From Rhodocyclaceae bacterium (lineage in GTDB: Bacteria; Pseudomonadota; Gammaproteobacteria; Burkholderiales; Rhodocyclaceae), in assembly GCA_023383815.1 (NCBI GenBank), contig JAHDYG010000014.1, forward strand, positions 1-64,000: a stretch of 64,000 bases of DNA, read 5' to 3'. The position numbers were made by a program, and so were the translations under genes. Positions 54,318 through 63,048 of this stretch are shown piece after piece. Numbering within the stretch: position 1 is the first letter of the stretch; the number at the start of each line of letters is the position of its first letter. The notes under the pieces were generated by a model, which saw only the letters and a program-made list of their open reading frames with translations, searched no databases and was not told the DNA's origin.

Positions 54318-55121
54318 GTGGAGGATGGATACAGTCGGCGCGGGCGTGGGACTGTGCCGGGCATTCTCGCCCACAATGGAGCTTTTCCGAGGGGCGGGGC
54401 AAGATCGGGGTCCCGAATACATCGAGCTGGAATCTCCATACGCGAGAGGCTGTAAGCAACGGCTGCGGCCAGGGATGGAGGGCGCCCTCTGCCCGAACCA
54501 GGGCAATCGCAGCTACTTTGCATGGGTATTCCAAGTAAACCGTTTGCGATCATGAGCTTAGCCGCCAATTGTTCACAGCGCCTGGTTTTGTGTAGTTTTC
54601 TACCTTTTTGGGCATCCCTTGAAGGCAGGAACCAGTGCGATCGACGGCAAGAGCAGCCGGAGAACGGCAAGCAAGGGCAAGACGCCCGCAAGCTACCTGC
54701 ACGTGGTCAGCGCATTCGCGGCCGGGATGGGCGTGGCGCTGGGCCAGACGGCCACGGCCGAGAAGTCCAACGAGATCACCGCCATCCCCGAACTGCTCTC
54801 GAAGCCCGCCCTGGAGGGCTGGGTGGTGACGATCGACGCGATGGGCACACAGACGAAGATTGCGCGCACGATCTGCGAGCGCGGCGCCCACTACGTGCTG
54901 TGCGTGAAAGAGAACTACCCGAAGCTTCCGGACCAAGCGGATCCGCGCTGCAACCATTGATGAGTTTCGGGCCGAGTTGCTCGGAGTTATAAATGAACGT
55001 GCGATTGCCCTGCTGCCCGATCGTCCTTAAGGAAGATCAGCGGCACACCAAAATCTACAAGGGGTCATTGGTTGCTCGCGTCGGTATGGAGCCGAATGCT
55101 TGTAAGAATGACAGAGATTGA
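54318..55121. other. Gene-poor segment with insertion-sequence debris
   Basis: About 800 bases separate the two halves of the glycan locus. From 54318 to about 54630 I see no credible gene. An ISAs1-type fragment occupies 54637-54930. Between 54956 and 55030 a second short frame reads IDEFRAELLGVINERA and ends in LPDRP and a stop; this loosely recalls the end of IS4-type transposases, with low confidence. No intact transposase, terminal repeats or target duplication could be defined. Confidence 0.5.
54637..54960 (+). pseudogene. ISAs1-family transposase fragment
   Basis: The frame reads AIDGKSSRRT, then HVVSAFAAG, EKSNEITAIPELL, VVTIDAMGTQTKIA and VLCVKENYPKL, the central catalytic region of ISAs1-type transposases. 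The first two acidic residues of the DDE triad are present (in AIDGK and TIDAM), but the third and the whole N-terminal and C-terminal parts are missing. About 100 of some 370 residues remain, so it is inactive. It marks a past insertion inside the glycan locus. Confidence 0.85.
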
Positions 55122-56015
55122 ATGATGGACATTGAGCGGGGACTGCGTGGAAGTGTCTGGGCTGCGGTCCTGAAGGAAGGACTTGGGGCCTCTGCAGTGT
55201 TGACCTGCCCGCCGGGTATGCGCCCGGTGAATTGGTCCGTGTTCGCCAGATTGGGCATGAAGGCGGCGTATCCGAACTTCCCGGTCGGCTTCGAGGAAGA
55301 GTTCATCGACGCTCGCGATCGGATCGGCGACCACCTCAAACAGCTCAGGCGGCGTGGAGTTGATTTGGCGATGTTCAGTTTCCCTCGAGCCGCTGCTTTC
55401 GACTTGCCGATCCACGCTGAAGTTGCGCGACAACCCGAGACGCGCATCTTGGGGCTGTCTGCATGGTCCGAGGCAAGAATGTCCAGCGCAACCCGGAGAA
55501 AAGTCTCGCGCGCAGAGCGGCATGGGTTGGTCGTAAGGCCGTGTAGTAGCGAGGACGGTGAGTGCATCCACAAACTCTACGTGGAATCGGTCAGGCGAAA
55601 GGGTGGGGGGCTGCGCTATGGTGTTCGCTATTTTCAGGCGCTGTGCGAGGCTTCGTCTCGTAGTTCAGCGGTTTCGGTAGGGATTGTCCGGCGTGAACCT
55701 GGCGACATCGTTGGGTTCATTTCCTTGCTGCATGGGCCCGAGATCAGCTACTACTTGCATGGCGGATACGCGATTGAGGCCGCCACGTTTCGCCCTGGCT
55801 ATCTTGCGATGTACTGGGCCATCCGCCGGTGCTGCGCGCTTGGTTGCGAAACCTTGAATCTTCTCACGTCGCCGGCGGACCAGCCCGGTCTGGTAGCGTT
55901 CAAGGAGAGCTTTGGCGGACTGACGCAGGAGCGCATTCACTACCGGGTTCCGCTGGGCTTTTTCGGAAACTGCGCGGATTTGTCCTTGAGGACATTGCGC
56001 GGATTAGGTATATAG
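55122..56015 (+). CDS. FemAB/GNAT-fold acyltransferase-like protein
   Basis: A 297-residue protein. The second half (EDGECIHKLYVESVRRKGGGLRYG, GIVRREPGDIVGFISLLHG, SYYLHGGYAIEA, YLAMYWAIRRCCALGC) has the layout of FemAB-like GNAT domains (Acetyltransf_6), and the first half looks like a degenerate second GNAT domain. Such proteins transfer an acyl or aminoacyl group to an amine. With a DegT sugar aminotransferase in the locus, the acceptor may be an amino sugar. ATG codons at 55122 and 55125 are both possible. Confidence 0.72.
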   Translation: MMDIERGLRGSVWAAVLKEGLGASAVLTCPPGMRPVNWSVFARLGMKAAYPNFPVGFEEEFIDARDRIGDHLKQLRRRGVDLAMFSFPRAAAFDLPIHAEVARQPETRILGLSAWSEARMSSATRRKVSRAERHGLVVRPCSSEDGECIHKLYVESVRRKGGGLRYGVRYFQALCEASSRSSAVSVGIVRREPGDIVGFISLLHGPEISYYLHGGYAIEAATFRPGYLAMYWAIRRCCALGCETLNLLTSPADQPGLVAFKESFGGLTQERIHYRVPLGFFGNCADLSLRTLRGLGI

Positions 56016-56532
56016 CTCGATCTTGGCTGGATCGGTTGAGATCGATTGCTGCGCAGAGCACGTCGCCAATTGCCCTGACTTAGGGGCAATCGCCTCGGTA
56101 GCGTTGGCTCACTGGGCGGATTTCTTGGAGCTACTGTGGTCTGTTCAACAGCCCGATTGTGCGAAGGAGTAGCAGATCGTGGGATCTACGCTGCAACGCA
56201 CGCATTACCGGGTTCGCGGTGCACGCGTCATGGAGAGATCGCCAGTTGTCGTGAAGGTGAGGACAGTGCGCATGGCAGCACGACCCACGTGGTAAGTGAC
56301 CATTTGCTTGATGATGTTGTGTTGCGAGCGCGGGAAAAGGGCGCGATTCGGTTTGGCCAACCGTTTCGCCGTGGACCCCGTTCCGGGCGCTCCGCTTCAA
56401 GAGCAAGCGGGGATATCGGAAGGGCAGTTTCCTTACCTTCGAAGTTCCGGGCGGTGTGCTCGGCTCGTGTGCCACGCTGCTTTCACAATGGACTGCCTGC
56501 ATGGGCCGACAAGCTGCGGTCGAGGAGCGCTG
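56016..56532. other. 517-bp segment without a recognised gene
   Basis: Open frames exist on both strands but none has recognisable protein features or a good ribosome-binding site, and the frame that leads into the flippase has no conserved sequence before 56533. The segment may carry the promoter of the second glycan operon or the debris of a lost gene. I see no clear promoter, hairpin or tRNA. Confidence 0.5.
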
Positions 56533-57939
56533 ATGCGCGTCCGTGACCTGGTTCTGAGTGTCGGTAGTCTTGGAGCTGCCAATATCATCGGCAAGCTGTG
56601 CTGGGTGCTTTCCCTGATGCTGATGATGCGCGCGCTAGGCCCCGAGGAGTATGGGCTTCTTGCGGCAATATGGTCGCTGTTCGGATTCATTGCGCCGTTG
56701 ACCGATCTTGGTCTGTCGCAATTGCTCGTTCGTGATGGAGCGAGAGATCCGAGTCTGCGAGCATACATATTGCGAGGCGCTGTGGCGTGTCGGCTGGTGA
56801 TCGGGGGCGTCGCAGTCGCCGGCATGCTGCTCCTGTCCGCATGGCTGGACGGGCCCTTCTCGCACGCGGGATGGTTGATTCTCTTCGTCGCAGCTTTGCC
56901 CCCGCTCTTCGATGGGGCGTTCCAGACTGCGACAGCCGTCGCACAACTGGAGAGCAGGCTTGTACTGTTGTCGGCATGCCGTGTGTTCGGGTTCGCACTG
57001 TTGCCGCTGATGTTGTTGTACAGCCTATTCACCTACGACAACGGTGTGGCTGCGGCGGGGTCCTATGCTGCAGCCTCACTGATTGCGTTGCTCGGGTTCT
57101 TCGTGTTGCGGAGGAATCCAGAGGCGAGCACACCCCTGGACAGTCCTCTCGCGTTTCGACGTCTCGCAAGACAGGCATTGCCGTTCATGTTCGTGAGTAC
57201 GGCCGCACTTGCCTACGGCAAGCTTGAAGTTGTCGCGGTCGGCATGATTGAGGGAACCGCGGCATCGGCCTACTATCACCTGGCCTACCAAGTGGTGCTG
57301 CTTGCGTTTTCGTTGCCGGAAGTTTTTTTCCTGGCGATCCTCGCGAACCTTTATCGGGTACGTGGTGACGTACCACGGATCGAGCGGAAGTGGGGGCCGA
57401 TCTGCGATCTCATGTGCGCCTATTGTTCGATCGTGCTGCCTGGTCTGGTATGGCACGCAGCTGACATCGTGGCATTCTTGGGCGGTGAGGGATTTCGTGG
57501 GAGCGCACCTGTGCTGTGGGCACTTTTGCCGATGGTCGCGCTCCTGCCAGCATCTACGTCGATGCACTTCTTGATGGTTCTTGATCAGCCGGCTCGCCGG
57601 GCTTGGATTGATCTGGCTTGTGTTGCGATCACTGTGCCGATGGTGGCGATGATGACAGCTCTGGGCGGAGTCGTGCCGGCTGCAGCAGTTGCCTCGGCAA
57701 TCTATGGCGCTGCGGTATGGGTCGCGTGGCGAGTCGTTGCGGGCATGGGATTGAGGCTGCAATGGCTGCGTCCGATGGGCTTGGGTATTCTGACGGTGAG
57801 TCCGTCCTTCGTATGCTGGGCATTGCCCTGGCCCACATGGTGGTTCGGTGCAGTTGTTCAAGCGATGATCGCATCTCTTCTGCTGATCGGTACTGGGTTC
57901 ATTGGAAAAAGGCATGTCATCTCACTTCTCGAATCGTGA
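56533..57939 (+). CDS. Wzx-like oligosaccharide flippase
   Basis: A 468-residue MOP-superfamily membrane protein with 12 or more helices and the N-terminal VGSLGAANIIGKLCWVLSLMLMMRALGPEEYGLLA typical of polysaccharide flippases. It would move a lipid-linked glycan across the inner membrane. GAGGAG precedes the ATG at 56533; the open frame runs on upstream without conservation. It overlaps the next methyltransferase by 26 bases. No Wzy-type polymerase was found, so the glycan is probably short. Confidence 0.85.
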   Translation: MRVRDLVLSVGSLGAANIIGKLCWVLSLMLMMRALGPEEYGLLAAIWSLFGFIAPLTDLGLSQLLVRDGARDPSLRAYILRGAVACRLVIGGVAVAGMLLLSAWLDGPFSHAGWLILFVAALPPLFDGAFQTATAVAQLESRLVLLSACRVFGFALLPLMLLYSLFTYDNGVAAAGSYAAASLIALLGFFVLRRNPEASTPLDSPLAFRRLARQALPFMFVSTAALAYGKLEVVAVGMIEGTAASAYYHLAYQVVLLAFSLPEVFFLAILANLYRVRGDVPRIERKWGPICDLMCAYCSIVLPGLVWHAADIVAFLGGEGFRGSAPVLWALLPMVALLPASTSMHFLMVLDQPARRAWIDLACVAITVPMVAMMTALGGVVPAAAVASAIYGAAVWVAWRVVAGMGLRLQWLRPMGLGILTVSPSFVCWALPWPTWWFGAVVQAMIASLLLIGTGFIGKRHVISLLES

Positions 57940-58729
57940 CGGGTCGTCGTCTGAGCCCGTCGATCAACATGTGTCGCAGGTCGCCGATCTCTATGGCGAA
58001 CTTTCGGTCAACGGGCCATATGGAACCCTGGCACCCGGAAACAAGGGCGGGCGCAAGAGCCGCTACGTCTCGGACGTGTTCGACGCATCCCTGCTTCCGA
58101 TTCTGGAGCAGCGTGCCTCTTCCAAGGACCGTCTGCTGGACTATGGCTGCGGAACCGGGATCTTCTCCGTGAAGGCGGCGCGGCTCGTTGGGGAGGTGGC
58201 CGGGCTCGATGTCTCTACGGCGATGCTCGAGTGGGGTCGGAAGCTGCAGGCTGAACTCGGCCTGGAGAACATGCGCTGGCTGCGAGGGGATGGGCGGAGT
58301 ATCCCGATGGCCGATGAGAGCGTCGATTGGGTGGTGGCGCGTGAGTCCTTGTGCTATGTCCCCGAAGACGCCCTCCGCGGAGTGCTTGAGGAGATCCGGC
58401 GCGTGCTGTCTCCGGGTGGGCATTTTCTGTGGCTGGAACAGGTTTCAGACAGTCCGAATTTCAGGCGTCAGCCTGCTGCACCTTTGCTGGAAAAGCGTCC
58501 GTCCAGCATGTTGATTGAATGTGGTCGCCAGGCGGGAATGCAACTGCAGGAGGCGTATTGTGTGCGTGAGCCGCGGTTTCCGTGGATCTATCTCATCTGG
58601 GCAGGTTTGGTGCCACAGGCACTGTCGCCACATCTTGCGCGATGGGAGGTTGCCATCAACAGGCGTTTTGGCAAGTTGCATGCGAGACGCTGGAAGGATG
58701 CGCTGATGGTGTTCAGGAAGCCTGCCTGA
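57914..58729 (+). CDS. Class I SAM-dependent methyltransferase
   Basis: A 271-residue protein with LLDYGCGTGIFSVKAARLV (motif I), AGLDVSTAMLEWG, and VDWVVARESLCYVPEDA, then LSPGGHFLWLEQ, all features of Methyltransf_11/25. The C-terminal region after residue 190 is basic. The ATG at 57914 lies inside the flippase gene; a TTG four codons earlier is possible. It is the third methyltransferase in the glycan locus. Substrate unknown. Confidence 0.85.
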   Translation: MSSHFSNRDGSSSEPVDQHVSQVADLYGELSVNGPYGTLAPGNKGGRKSRYVSDVFDASLLPILEQRASSKDRLLDYGCGTGIFSVKAARLVGEVAGLDVSTAMLEWGRKLQAELGLENMRWLRGDGRSIPMADESVDWVVARESLCYVPEDALRGVLEEIRRVLSPGGHFLWLEQVSDSPNFRRQPAAPLLEKRPSSMLIECGRQAGMQLQEAYCVREPRFPWIYLIWAGLVPQALSPHLARWEVAINRRFGKLHARRWKDALMVFRKPA

Positions 58730-58822
58730 TGGTCTCCGACAGGCTGGATTGCGCGATGCTGAGTGGTGAAAGTTCGTATGATGCACTGCGCCAGCAAGTA
58801 GTATCGGTCTCCGGATTCTCAC

Positions 58823-59818
58823 ATGGCTGATGTGACAGATCATTCGGCCACCGGGCTGCGAGCTGCAGTTCTTGAGCCATTTCGCTCGCATGAATGGGTC
58901 AATGCCAGCGCCGTATGTGTGGGTGGTTCGTCATGCGATGCAGGGCCGGATCTTGTGCTTCTGAGAAGAACTGTCGGGCTGTGGAAGGTGGCCGGTCTTC
59001 CGCTGCCGAAATCCGCCACTCCGATGTCTGCGGGGCTGGGTGGAACGCCGATCGAGAACGATGCAGCCTTGTGGAGGCTTGCAGCATGGTTTCAGGAAAG
59101 TGACCTGTCATTACTGCAGGTCACTAGCGCAACGCCCCCCCCCGAAGGACTCCAGTGTTCGCGTGTCGAGATGATCGAGAATCTGGAAATACCGGTTGGC
59201 GAGCATACCTGCGAGTCGCTTTGGAGTCGGATGTCAAAGCTTCCGCAACGACAGATTCGCCGTGCACTCAAGGCAGGAGTGCGTGTGCATCGGGTCGCAC
59301 CGTCGGTGGAGCATCTGGCACGTCTCAGGAGCCTTTCGTCGGCGATCTATGCTTCGACGCACGAGAGACCGATCCATGACCCGAGGCAACATGCGGCCAT
59401 GGCGACCGAGCCCTTGAGCAAGGGCTTGACAATGTTTGCGGTGAGCATATGCGGTGAAACGTTGGGGTATCTGCTTTCCGTCCAGCATGCTGGACGTTCG
59501 TACTACTGGGACGTCGCGGTTGACGAAAAGGGGCGCGGTCTGGGGGCTGGGCATCTGCTCGTCTGGATTTGGATGCGTTGGTGCAAGCGACGTGGAGTCG
59601 GTATCGTGGACTTCATTGGGCCGCCTGAGGGTGGAAGGGCGGGTGGGCGGCCGGGTATTGGTCGATTCAAGGTCTCGTTTGGCGCAGTTGCGAGGCCTTA
59701 CTGGGTCGTATACTGGACACGGCATGGCGCCGGATTTGCGCTTGATTGCAGCAGATTTCTGGCTATGTTGAGAAGGAGGCTTCTGGATCTCCGGTTGCCT
59801 GATTCACCGAGACGCTAG
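58823..59818 (+). CDS. GNAT/FemAB-like acyltransferase
   Basis: A 331-residue protein. After a poorly conserved N-terminal half, residues 150-290 (LPQRQIRRALKAGVRVHRV, SSAIYASTHERP, GETLGYLLSVQHAGRSYYW, DEKGRGLGAGHLLVWIWMRW) fit a GNAT or FemAB-like fold. Distant from the protein at 55.1 kb but with the same plan. A run of nine C at 59135-59143 lies in the frame. Likely acylates an amino sugar of the surface glycan. It is the last gene of the locus. Confidence 0.7.
   Translation: MADVTDHSATGLRAAVLEPFRSHEWVNASAVCVGGSSCDAGPDLVLLRRTVGLWKVAGLPLPKSATPMSAGLGGTPIENDAALWRLAAWFQESDLSLLQVTSATPPPEGLQCSRVEMIENLEIPVGEHTCESLWSRMSKLPQRQIRRALKAGVRVHRVAPSVEHLARLRSLSSAIYASTHERPIHDPRQHAAMATEPLSKGLTMFAVSICGETLGYLLSVQHAGRSYYWDVAVDEKGRGLGAGHLLVWIWMRWCKRRGVGIVDFIGPPEGGRAGGRPGIGRFKVSFGAVARPYWVVYWTRHGAGFALDCSRFLAMLRRRLLDLRLPDSPRR
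59135..59143 (+). repeat. Poly-C tract of nine within the GNAT-like gene
   Basis: Nine consecutive C encode the TPPPE part of the protein. As with the G tract in the GT4 gene, the run is longer than the background maximum of seven noticed elsewhere in this window, and it lies in the same glycan locus. A change of one base would stop the protein early. Confidence 0.6.
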
Positions 59819-59957
59819 GTGTGGTGAACCCGTCGCCCCGGACGCAGCGCGGGATCCGAGTAGTGGCGAGAGCTGCAGCCGCAGCCGCAGCCGCGGTCGG
59901 GTATGGCTTCGGTTGCCGGCGTCATGGTTTCAGGGAGAGTTCGATGGAGGGATTGGG

Positions 59958-60506
59958 TTGATCGCCGAAGGCTGGCTTGACTCTGTCCGGCGCTCCGAAA
60001 CCTTGAATTCTGACGAACGCCCCGGTGGAGTGATTCCCTCCCTTGTGGTCATCCACGCCATCAGTCTTCCCCCCGACTGTTTTGGCGGACATGGCGTTGA
60101 GCGACTCTTCACCAACGCGCTCGATCCGGCGGAACATCCGTACTACGAGACGATTGCGGGATTGCGCGTCTCGGCACACTTCTTCATCCGTCGCAACGGT
60201 GAGGTGATCCAGTTCGTGTCGACCGAGGATCGCGCCTGGCATGCCGGTCAGTCATGCTGGAGAGGGCGTGAGCGCTGCAATGATTTCTCGATCGGGATCG
60301 AGTTGGAGGGGTGCGATACGGTCCCGTTCGAGGACATCCAGTATGAACGCCTGGCGTGGCTTCTCGACGAGCTTGAGGCGCGCTATCCGATTCAGGATGT
60401 GGTCGGGCATTCCGACATCGCACCGGGGCGGAAGACGGATCCGGGACCTTGCTTCGACTGGGAGCAGCTCGCGGCCAAGCGGGATGCACGACGCCACAGG
60501 CGATGA
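59958..60506 (+). CDS. ampD: 1,6-anhydro-N-acetylmuramyl-L-alanine amidase AmpD
   Basis: A 182-residue amidase_2 enzyme that trims recycled anhydro-muropeptides in the cytosol. The zinc ligands fall in LVVIHAISLPP (His) and VVGHSDIAPGRKTDPGPCFDW (His, Asp), and the glutamate in GIELEG is present. The start is taken as TTG at 59958, six bases after GGAGGG, giving the family N-terminus IAEGWLDSVRR; no ATG fits. AmpD loss often derepresses beta-lactamases; this copy looks intact. Confidence 0.93.
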   Translation: MIAEGWLDSVRRSETLNSDERPGGVIPSLVVIHAISLPPDCFGGHGVERLFTNALDPAEHPYYETIAGLRVSAHFFIRRNGEVIQFVSTEDRAWHAGQSCWRGRERCNDFSIGIELEGCDTVPFEDIQYERLAWLLDELEARYPIQDVVGHSDIAPGRKTDPGPCFDWEQLAAKRDARRHRR

Positions 60507-60949
60507 GTTCCGGGGCCATTGTTGTGTTTGTGCAAATTGACCGTTGACCGGTGAATCCCGGCCTGCAGAAGGGCGTCGCGCGCGGCCTGTCCGATGACGT
60601 TGTTCTGTGACTCGAGAAGTTTATCCATCGCGATTGACAAACCTTCGAGGAATCAATAGAGTGCGCGCACTGTTGCGGCGCAGCATGCTGCCGCATGCCT
60701 ATTCCATTATCATGGTGCGGCACCGGCTTCCGGATGGTCCGGTCGGTGTGGATTCATGGCCGCTCGCACCGCGGGGCGCGTTGTCTGGTTGCGGCGACGC
60801 GTTGAACGACCACTGAGGGTCTTCCTTTCCGAGCGACTTCCCGGCGTTTCGTCGGGGGCCGCGTCGCGGTGACGATGCTCGCCGCTGCGTCTGATGCCTG
60901 CCTGGGTCGGGCGTCTTCGGAGGAAGGACGGCCGCAGCATGGAGGAGCC
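60507..60949. other. 443-bp region between ampD and the lytic transglycosylase
   Basis: No protein gene was recognised. It contains a tandem TTGACCG pair around 60536-60549, a good promoter-like site at 60634-60662, and a GCAGCATGCTGC palindrome near 60680. If that promoter serves the transglycosylase gene, the mRNA has an untranslated leader of about 280 bases, long enough for an RNA element; none could be identified by eye. Confidence 0.5.
60634..60662 (+). promoter_or_regulatory. Sigma-70-type promoter candidate
   Basis: TTGACA (60634-60639), a perfect -35, and TAGAGT (60657-60662) are separated by 17 bp. It lies 288 bases before the lytic transglycosylase ATG and is the best promoter seen in this gap. 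No gene starts closer. Confidence 0.5.
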
Positions 60950-61750
60950 ATGAGGATCGCAACTTCACGGATCGCACGTGATTCATTGCTGTCGAGGTTT
61001 GTTGCCTGCCCCTGGGTTCGGGGTACGCATGGGGGGGCTGCAGCGCTTGCGTTGATTGCCTGGTTGTACGTGGGCCATGGAGACGGTGGCCCGAGCCCTG
61101 AAAGGGTGGGGCTGCGAACCGCCCTTGCCGTGACGGTTGCGGCTCCGGGGGTGGGTGAGTCCGGGCGTGCTGGCGCGAATCCTGGCTTCGACGGAGCGGT
61201 CCCGACGGGCGGACTGGATGAACAGGTTGCACGCGCGCTTCGTGGCTGGAACGCTTCGACACGGATCGCGGAGCCGCCCCAGGACGAGCCGCCGTTGTCG
61301 GATGAGATGCAACGGGTTCGCGACTGGGTTGCACGCCGCTACCGGGTTTCCGGAGAAGAGCTCGCCCCCGTTCTGGTCGAGGCCGAGAACAGTGCGCGCA
61401 GTGCCGGGCTCGATCCCTTGCTGATCGTCGCAATGATGGCGGTCGAGTCGAGCTTCAATCCACTCGCGGAGAGCAGGATGGGCGCGCGCGGTTTGATGCA
61501 GGTGATCCCGCGCTGGCACATGGACAAGATCGGCGAGGGTGCGCACGAGGATGTGCTGTTCGACCCGGTCGTCAATGTCCAGGTCGGCACGCAGGTGCTC
61601 GTCGAAGGCTTGCAGCGTTACGGCTCCCTTCAGGCAGCGCTGCAGTACTACAACGGTGCGCGCAGCGATCCCGAGGCGCGCTACACGAAGAAGGTGCTGT
61701 CGATCAAGCGCCAGCTTGCGTCGGTCGCGCGCGTCGAAGACGACGCGTGA
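60950..61750 (+). CDS. Lytic transglycosylase (SLT-domain)
   Basis: A 266-residue protein with an N-terminal membrane anchor (GGAAALALIAWLYVGHG, about residues 24-40) and a C-terminal SLT domain: AVESSFNPLAESRMGARGLMQV carries the catalytic glutamate, and LQAALQYYNGARSD the later motif. It cleaves peptidoglycan glycan strands to anhydro-muropeptides, the substrate of AmpD encoded just upstream. The start at 60950 is preceded by GGAGGAG. In-frame starts upstream have no support. Confidence 0.88.
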   Translation: MRIATSRIARDSLLSRFVACPWVRGTHGGAAALALIAWLYVGHGDGGPSPERVGLRTALAVTVAAPGVGESGRAGANPGFDGAVPTGGLDEQVARALRGWNASTRIAEPPQDEPPLSDEMQRVRDWVARRYRVSGEELAPVLVEAENSARSAGLDPLLIVAMMAVESSFNPLAESRMGARGLMQVIPRWHMDKIGEGAHEDVLFDPVVNVQVGTQVLVEGLQRYGSLQAALQYYNGARSDPEARYTKKVLSIKRQLASVARVEDDA

Positions 61751-61766
61751 TCGGCTGAAGTCCGGC

Positions 61767-62942
61767 TCAAGCGCTGCGCAGCGTGCCAGGCGCGCTGGCA
61801 AGCCGTTCGGCGGCCTCCAGCAGTCGCTCCTGGCGGGTGGTGTAGGCGATGCGCAGATGCTTGTGCGGCGCGTTGTCGCCGAAATCGAGCCCGGGGGTCG
61901 TAGCGACCCCGCAGGTTTCGAGAAGCTGACGCGCGAATCGGTCACTGTCGTCGGTCAGGTCGGAGACATCCGCATAGATGTAGAACGCCCCCTGTGGTTC
62001 GGCAGACACGCGAAAGCCGATCTCGCGCAGGGCCGGCAGCAGCGTTGCGCGCCGTTGAGCGAAGGCCTCGCGGCGCGCCTCGAGGATCTCGAGTGTTGCG
62101 GGCTCGAAGGCCGAGAGCGCCGCGTGCTGTGCGGGCGTCGATGCGGCAATGAAAAAATGCTGGGCGAGCTTCTCGACCGCCCGCACATATTCCGGGGGTG
62201 CAACGAGCCAGCCCAGGCGCCATCCGGTCATTCCAAAGTACTTCGAGAAGCTGTTGACGACGAAGACATCGTCCATCTCGCTCAGGACCGTGCTCGATGG
62301 CACGCCGTAGGTCAGGCCCTGGTAGATCTCGTCAACGATCAGGAGGCCGTCACGCCGACGAATCTCGCCCCGCAGCGCGGCGAGCTCTGCGGCGCTCAGC
62401 AGTGTTCCGGTGGGGTTCGACGGACTGGCGACCATCAGTCCCCGGGTCCGGAGCGTCCACGCCGCGGCGACCTGCGCGACCGTGGGCTGAAAGCGGGTGG
62501 TGGCGTCGACCGGTAAGGCGCGCGAAACCCCTTCGAAGCTGCGTACGAGGTGGCGGTCGCACGGGTAGGACGGATCGGCCATGAGCCACTCGTCGCCGGG
62601 GTTGGTCGTGGCGGCGAGCGCGAGCATCAGGGCGCCGGAGGCCCCCGGGGTGATCAGGATCCGTTCCGGTGCGACGTCCGCGCCGAACCGGTCATGGTAG
62701 AAGCGCGCGATGGCCTCGCGCAGGGCCGGCAGCCCGGTTGCGGCGGTGTAGGGCACGTTGCCCGAAGCCAGAAAACGCGTCGCGGCGTCGATCACGGGTT
62801 GCGGCGTCGGAAAATCCGGTTCTCCGACTTCCATGTGGATGATGTCGCGCCCCGCCGCTTCGAGCTCGCGCGCCCGGCGCAGCAGATCCATGACGTGGAA
62901 GGGCTGGATGTCGTCCATGCGGCGTGCGAGTGTCGGGGGCAT
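61767..62942 (-). CDS. Class I/II pyridoxal-phosphate aminotransferase
   Basis: A 391-residue fold-type I enzyme. The PLP lysine is in SFSKYFGMTGWRLGW, with SPSNPTGTLL and VDEIYQGLTYG holding the cofactor and GAFYIYADV near the C-terminus. It resembles the group annotated as alanine or aspartate aminotransferases; the amino-acid specificity cannot be told. The start at 62942 (MPPTLARRMDDIQ) removes an unsupported extension. It is transcribed in the same direction as pckG, about 100 bases downstream, across two hairpins. Confidence 0.88.
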   Translation of the reverse strand: MPPTLARRMDDIQPFHVMDLLRRARELEAAGRDIIHMEVGEPDFPTPQPVIDAATRFLASGNVPYTAATGLPALREAIARFYHDRFGADVAPERILITPGASGALMLALAATTNPGDEWLMADPSYPCDRHLVRSFEGVSRALPVDATTRFQPTVAQVAAAWTLRTRGLMVASPSNPTGTLLSAAELAALRGEIRRRDGLLIVDEIYQGLTYGVPSSTVLSEMDDVFVVNSFSKYFGMTGWRLGWLVAPPEYVRAVEKLAQHFFIAASTPAQHAALSAFEPATLEILEARREAFAQRRATLLPALREIGFRVSAEPQGAFYIYADVSDLTDDSDRFARQLLETCGVATTPGLDFGDNAPHKHLRIAYTTRQERLLEAAERLASAPGTLRSA

Positions 62943-62971
62943 CTTGCGGCTCCGGAATCGAGGGCGGAAAT

Positions 62972-63040
62972 GACAGAGCGCCGTCGAAAACCGGCGCTCT
63001 GTCGGGCTCTTCAAGGCGCCGGCGAATGCGCCGCCGGCGC
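62972..63040 (-). other. Two G+C-rich hairpins after pckG
   Basis: One perfect 12-bp stem (62972-62983 with 62992-63003) and one perfect 9-bp stem (63016-63024 with 63032-63040) lie between the pckG stop and the aminotransferase start. Neither is followed by a T-run on either strand, so they are not classic intrinsic terminators, but they may stabilise the pckG 3' end or act with Rho. Confidence 0.5.
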
Positions 63041-63048
63041 GAGGCTTG

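Noticed and set aside
56131-56502. Minus-strand frame of 123 codons upstream of the flippase
   Set aside because: No ribosome-binding site, no membrane or domain features, and composition like random frame translation.
59874-59895. Short GCAGCC triplicate repeat before ampD
   Set aside because: Only about three units of a low-complexity G+C-rich motif; no array, no spacers, no sign of function.
60661-60816. Small GTG-started frame downstream of the TTGACA promoter
   Set aside because: The GTG lies within or beside the -10 box, and the translation (MRALLRRSMLPHAYS and onward) has no recognisable features.
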